From Sedimenticola sp. (GTDB lineage: Bacteria; Pseudomonadota; Gammaproteobacteria; Chromatiales; Chromatiaceae): 39,978 nucleotides of DNA. Both the position numbers and the translations under genes were made by a program. The notes beneath the pieces were generated by a model. That model was not told the DNA's origin. It saw only the letters and a list, made by a program, of their open reading frames with translations, and ran no database searches. This document shows positions 37,019 through 39,978 of the stretch, in pieces; the stretch's first letter is position 1, and each line of letters opens with the position of its first letter. The DNA is taken from contig JAMOMB010000094.1 in assembly GCA_027068795.1 (NCBI GenBank), positions 1 through 39,978 of the forward strand. The letters are read 5' to 3'.

Positions 37019-38710
37019 ATGCAGACATCAGATAGTACACAGGTCGGCACGATAACTGAAGTTTCCGGCGGGCAACTCGTCGCCACGCTCTTCACCGAAG
37101 CCGAGGGTTTCGAGCCGGTGGTCAAGATCGGCGCGGAAACCCTGTCTGTGGGACAACTGGGCTCCCAGCTCCTGATCAAGCACCGCCATATCAACATCCT
37201 CGGCCAGGTGCTGGGAATGTGGGAAGATCCTCCCCTGGAATACACTGCCAGCAGCCAGAAAGGCTCCATGACGGGAAGCATCGCCAGGCCTTCCAAAAAA
37301 CGCTATGTGCGGCTTCTGCCCCTGGGAGAAATCGACCCGCAGGGCGTCTTTATCCGGGGCGTGAAGCAATTTCCGGTAACGGGCGCGGAAGTCCACCTGG
37401 TAACCGCCAAGCAACTGGAAGTGCTTTTTGACCGCTTTCGCAGTGAAAACCTCTCTCTGGGGAGACTCAGCAGCCGCAACGAAATCGAGGTATTCCTCGA
37501 TCCCAATCCCCTGTTCACCCGCCATATGGCGATCCTGGGGCAATCCGGCGCGGGCAAGTCCTGGACAGTTACCAGCCTGTTGCAGAAAACCGTGAGAACC
37601 ATGCCCAAGTCGCACATCGTCATGCTGGATCTGCACGGCGAGTATGGCTGGAAAGATGAACAGGGAAAAATGCACAGCGCCTTCCCCAAGGAGATGGTGC
37701 GCCACGTCGATGCCCGGGAACTGGAGATCCCCTACTGGCTGCTCACCTACGCCGAGCTGGTGGATTTTCTTATTGACAAGACCGACCCGACAGCGACCTT
37801 GCAAATCGCCTATTTGCGCGACGTGTTGTATGCGCTGCGAAAAAAGGCGAACGCCCATCTGGGACTGGAGCAACTGTCCGTCGATTCCCCGGTGTATTTT
37901 TCCCTCAAGGAACTCTACCTGCATTTCAAGCAGGCCAATGAGCAACAACTGGATTTCGGCAAGACCAAGGGCACTCTGTTTGGCGCTTTTGACAACTTCC
38001 TGGTGCGCTTCCAGTCCATGTACAACGACAAACGCTACGATTTTCTGCTGCGCCCCTCCCGGCGCACCAAATCCGAGCACCTGGAGGATCTGCTGCGCGA
38101 TTTCATCGGTCTGGGTGAAGAAAAACGCCAGATCACGGTGATCGACCTCAGCCCCATTCCATCGGATGTGCGTCCCATGGTTTCTTCACAAATCGCCCGT
38201 CTGGCCTATGAGTTCAACTACTGGAATCCAAAAAGAAGGGAATTCCCCATCCTTCTCGTCTGCGAAGAAGCCCACCAGTACCTGCCCAAGGAAGGCGACC
38301 CGGCCCTGGCCGCCACCCGCAAGGCCATGGAGCGGATTGCCAAGGAGGGACGGAAATATGGCGTGGCGCTATGCGTCATCAGCCAACGGCCCACGGAGCT
38401 TTCCGAAACCGTACTGGCCCAGTGTTCCAACTATCTGTGCCTGCGCATCAGCAACCCGGATGACCAGGCCTATGTGCGCGGCCTGATGCCCGAGGGTGAA
38501 GCGGACATGGCGGAAACCCTGGCCTCTCTGAGCCGGGGCGAGGTGCTGGCAGTGGGCGACGCCACGCCCCTGCCCACCCGTTTTCAGGTGGATGTGCCCA
38601 ACCCGCCCCCGGCAAGCGCCGACGTACCCCTGTCCAAGAGCTGGCGCACCGGGCCAGATGACCTGGATGTGGCGGACATCGTGCAGCACTGGTGGCAGCA
38701 AAAGCGCTAG
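37019..38710 (+). CDS. HerA-like hexameric ATPase (DUF87/FtsK-HerA superfamily)
   Basis: A 563-residue ATPase starting at the ATG at 37019, with AGGGAG about six bases upstream; the open frame continues upstream but into non-coding DNA. The N-terminal 150 residues form a HAS-barrel-like beta domain (VGTITEVSGGQLVA). The RecA-like core has Walker A GQSGAGKSWTV near residues 176-186, HIVMLDLHGEYGW, Walker B LLVCEEAHQYLPKEG, and the sensor/arginine segment VISQRPTELSETVLAQCSN. Such proteins are DNA translocases that in archaea work with the NurA nuclease, and in bacteria also with Sir2 or other effectors in phage defence. No nuclease or effector gene lies beside it, so its partner and role are open. 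Confidence 0.9.
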   Translation: MQTSDSTQVGTITEVSGGQLVATLFTEAEGFEPVVKIGAETLSVGQLGSQLLIKHRHINILGQVLGMWEDPPLEYTASSQKGSMTGSIARPSKKRYVRLLPLGEIDPQGVFIRGVKQFPVTGAEVHLVTAKQLEVLFDRFRSENLSLGRLSSRNEIEVFLDPNPLFTRHMAILGQSGAGKSWTVTSLLQKTVRTMPKSHIVMLDLHGEYGWKDEQGKMHSAFPKEMVRHVDARELEIPYWLLTYAELVDFLIDKTDPTATLQIAYLRDVLYALRKKANAHLGLEQLSVDSPVYFSLKELYLHFKQANEQQLDFGKTKGTLFGAFDNFLVRFQSMYNDKRYDFLLRPSRRTKSEHLEDLLRDFIGLGEEKRQITVIDLSPIPSDVRPMVSSQIARLAYEFNYWNPKRREFPILLVCEEAHQYLPKEGDPALAATRKAMERIAKEGRKYGVALCVISQRPTELSETVLAQCSNYLCLRISNPDDQAYVRGLMPEGEADMAETLASLSRGEVLAVGDATPLPTRFQVDVPNPPPASADVPLSKSWRTGPDDLDVADIVQHWWQQKR

Positions 38711-38713
38711 CAG

Positions 38714-38741
38714 AAAAAAACGCGGCGGAATATCCGCCGCG
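38714..38741 (-). terminator. Rho-independent terminator after secF
   Basis: On the minus strand CGCGGCGGA-TAT-TCCGCCGCG (9-bp perfect stem) is followed by seven T. It ends the secD-secF transcript; on plus the stem is followed by only CTTTATC, so it may weakly stop herA transcripts too. Confidence 0.88.
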
Positions 38742-38771
38742 CTTTATCGACTTCAGAAAAATTCCTGCGCC

Positions 38772-39710
38772 TCAGGGCATATCATCGATCTGCTGCCCTT
38801 CCTTCTGCACCGGCATCAGATCCGCCTTGCTTACGCCCAGCATCAATACGGCACTGCTGGCGACATAGATGGAAGAATAGGTTCCCACCAGAACGCCCAG
38901 AATCAATGCCAGGGAAAAATTGTGAATAATCTCCCCACCCAGCACAAACAGGGCCAGCAGAACGATCAGGGTAGTCAATGATGTAACGATGGTGCGCGCC
39001 AGGGTCTGGTTCAGGGAAATATTGATTACCTCTTCCGATTCCCCCTTGCGGATCTTGCGGAAGTTCTCACGAATCCGGTCGAACACCACAATGGTGTCGT
39101 TCAGGGAATAGCCGATGACCGCCAGCACCGCCGCCAGCACGGTCAGATCGAATTCCAGCTGGAACAGGGAAAAGAAACCCAGGGTAATGGTCACGTCATG
39201 CACCAGGGCTATTACCGACCCCACGGCAAACCGCCATTCGAAACGCACCGCAACATACATGAGGATGGCCATCAAGGCGACCAGTACCGCCAGGGCGCCG
39301 TCTTCGGTAAGCTCATCACCAACCTGCGGGCCAACGAACTCCACCCGGCGCAATTCCACCTCGCCATCCGCCTGCTTGCTGAGCACGCGGAATACCTTGT
39401 CGCTCAGTTCAGCACTCTTTACGCCTTCCCGGGGAGCAAGACGAATCAGAATGTCCTGGGGTGTGCCAAACTGCTGCACCTGGGCCTCGGCAAAGCCGTT
39501 TTCCGCCAGCACCTGGCGAATGGCCTCGGGATCGGCTTCCTGGGCATAACCGACTTCAATCAGGGTGCCGCCGGTAAAATCGATACCAAACACCAGCCCC
39601 CGGGTGGCGAGGGAAGCCAAGGATATGAGAATCAGGGAAATCGACAGGATCATGGCGAACTTGCGCTTGCCCATGAAATCGATATGCAAGGAGGAGGTGA
39701 GGGTTTGCAT
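38772..39710 (-). CDS. secF: Protein translocase subunit SecF
   Basis: A 312-residue inner-membrane protein with six helices, an RND-type relative that uses proton motive force to aid the late stage of Sec export. The N-terminal helix is followed by GLVFGIDFTGGTLIEVGYA and a periplasmic domain. Later segments include YSLNDTIVVFDRIREN and LNQTLARTIVTSLTTL, which are diagnostic. ATG start at 39710, 15 bases after the secD stop. Length is standard. Confidence 0.97.
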   Translation of the reverse strand: MQTLTSSLHIDFMGKRKFAMILSISLILISLASLATRGLVFGIDFTGGTLIEVGYAQEADPEAIRQVLAENGFAEAQVQQFGTPQDILIRLAPREGVKSAELSDKVFRVLSKQADGEVELRRVEFVGPQVGDELTEDGALAVLVALMAILMYVAVRFEWRFAVGSVIALVHDVTITLGFFSLFQLEFDLTVLAAVLAVIGYSLNDTIVVFDRIRENFRKIRKGESEEVINISLNQTLARTIVTSLTTLIVLLALFVLGGEIIHNFSLALILGVLVGTYSSIYVASSAVLMLGVSKADLMPVQKEGQQIDDMP

Positions 39711-39725
39711 GAGCAGTTACCTGAA

Positions 39726-39978
39726 TCAGATTGCGAGTTTCTTGACGCGCTTGCCGCCATACACCAGATTCGCCAGTGCGCGGGTTCCCACGATGGAGGT
39801 GAACATGGAGGTCATGATGCCGATGGCCAGGGTCACGGCAAAGCCTTTTACCGGGCCACTGCCGATGGAAAACAGCACAATGGCTGCAATCAAGGTGGTT
39901 ATATTCGCATCCATAATGGTGCTGAACGCTTTTGCATAACCAGCGTGAATGCTGGCCTGGGGCGTACTGCCCACCCGC
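39726..39978 (-). CDS. secD: Protein translocase subunit SecD, C-terminal end (partial)
   Basis: Only the last 83 codons and stop lie in the window; the gene continues past the right edge. The visible part holds [39 protein letters not shown], and the end [17 protein letters not shown], the final helices of SecD. SecD and SecF form one complex; here they are adjacent and in the usual order with secD first on the minus strand. Confidence 0.96.
   Translation of the reverse strand, partial: RVGSTPQASIHAGYAKAFSTIMDANITTLIAAIVLFSIGSGPVKGFAVTLAIGIMTSMFTSIVGTRALANLVYGGKRVKKLAI

Overview
This 40 kb window reads as chromosome from a sulfur-oxidising, chemolithoautotrophic gammaproteobacterium living with little oxygen. 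The basis is a form II RuBisCO (CbbM) with its CbbQ/CbbO activase and divergent cbbR, a complete cbb3 oxidase locus (ccoNOQP, ccoGHIS), two FNR-type regulators, a glycine/tyrosine-rich secreted protein resembling sulfur globule proteins, and a sulfide:quinone oxidoreductase-like flavoprotein. The core gene order (ffs-dnaX, pyrG-kdsA-eno-ftsB-ispD, purE-purK, secD-secF) is gammaproteobacterial. I cannot name the species from sequence alone.

Layout. 1-6741 (minus): partial dnaX behind the 4.5S RNA gene ffs, then a tight run that is transcribed yqhA-like, pycA, pycB, patatin-like phospholipase, membrane diguanylate cyclase. 6962-9569 (minus): a Ca2+/Na+ antiporter and purE-purK. 9666-15524: cbbM-cbbQ-cbbO on minus, divergent from cbbR on plus. 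The cbbM-cbbQ gap holds a 178-bp, almost fully self-complementary element. 15517-21082: tatD (plus) runs tail-to-tail into pyrG-kdsA-eno-ftsB-ispD (minus). 21461-23830 (plus): the sulfur-globule-like gene and two tandem fnr paralogs. 24134-32365 (plus): ccoNOQP, a 38-residue membrane peptide, a terminator, then ccoGHIS. 32343-36828 (minus, transcribed right to left): SQR-like flavoprotein, four-helix membrane protein, anchored unknown protein, recQ. 37019-38710 (plus): a HerA-type ATPase. 38772-39978 (minus): secF and the 3' end of secD.

How it fits together. CbbR probably senses a metabolite and drives cbbM, with CbbQO reactivating inhibited RuBisCO. Pyruvate carboxylase refills oxaloacetate. 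The high-affinity cbb3 oxidase accepts electrons from reduced sulfur, and its genes carry FNR-like boxes, consistent with control by the neighbouring fnr gene. CcoGHIS supply copper and assembly functions to that oxidase.

The items most worth a second look are the giant hairpin element between cbbM and cbbQ, the degenerate second FNR paralog, the 38-residue peptide behind ccoP, and the SQR-like three-gene cassette. No tRNA, CRISPR array, phage gene or transposase gene was seen. Most of the window is orderly core genome.
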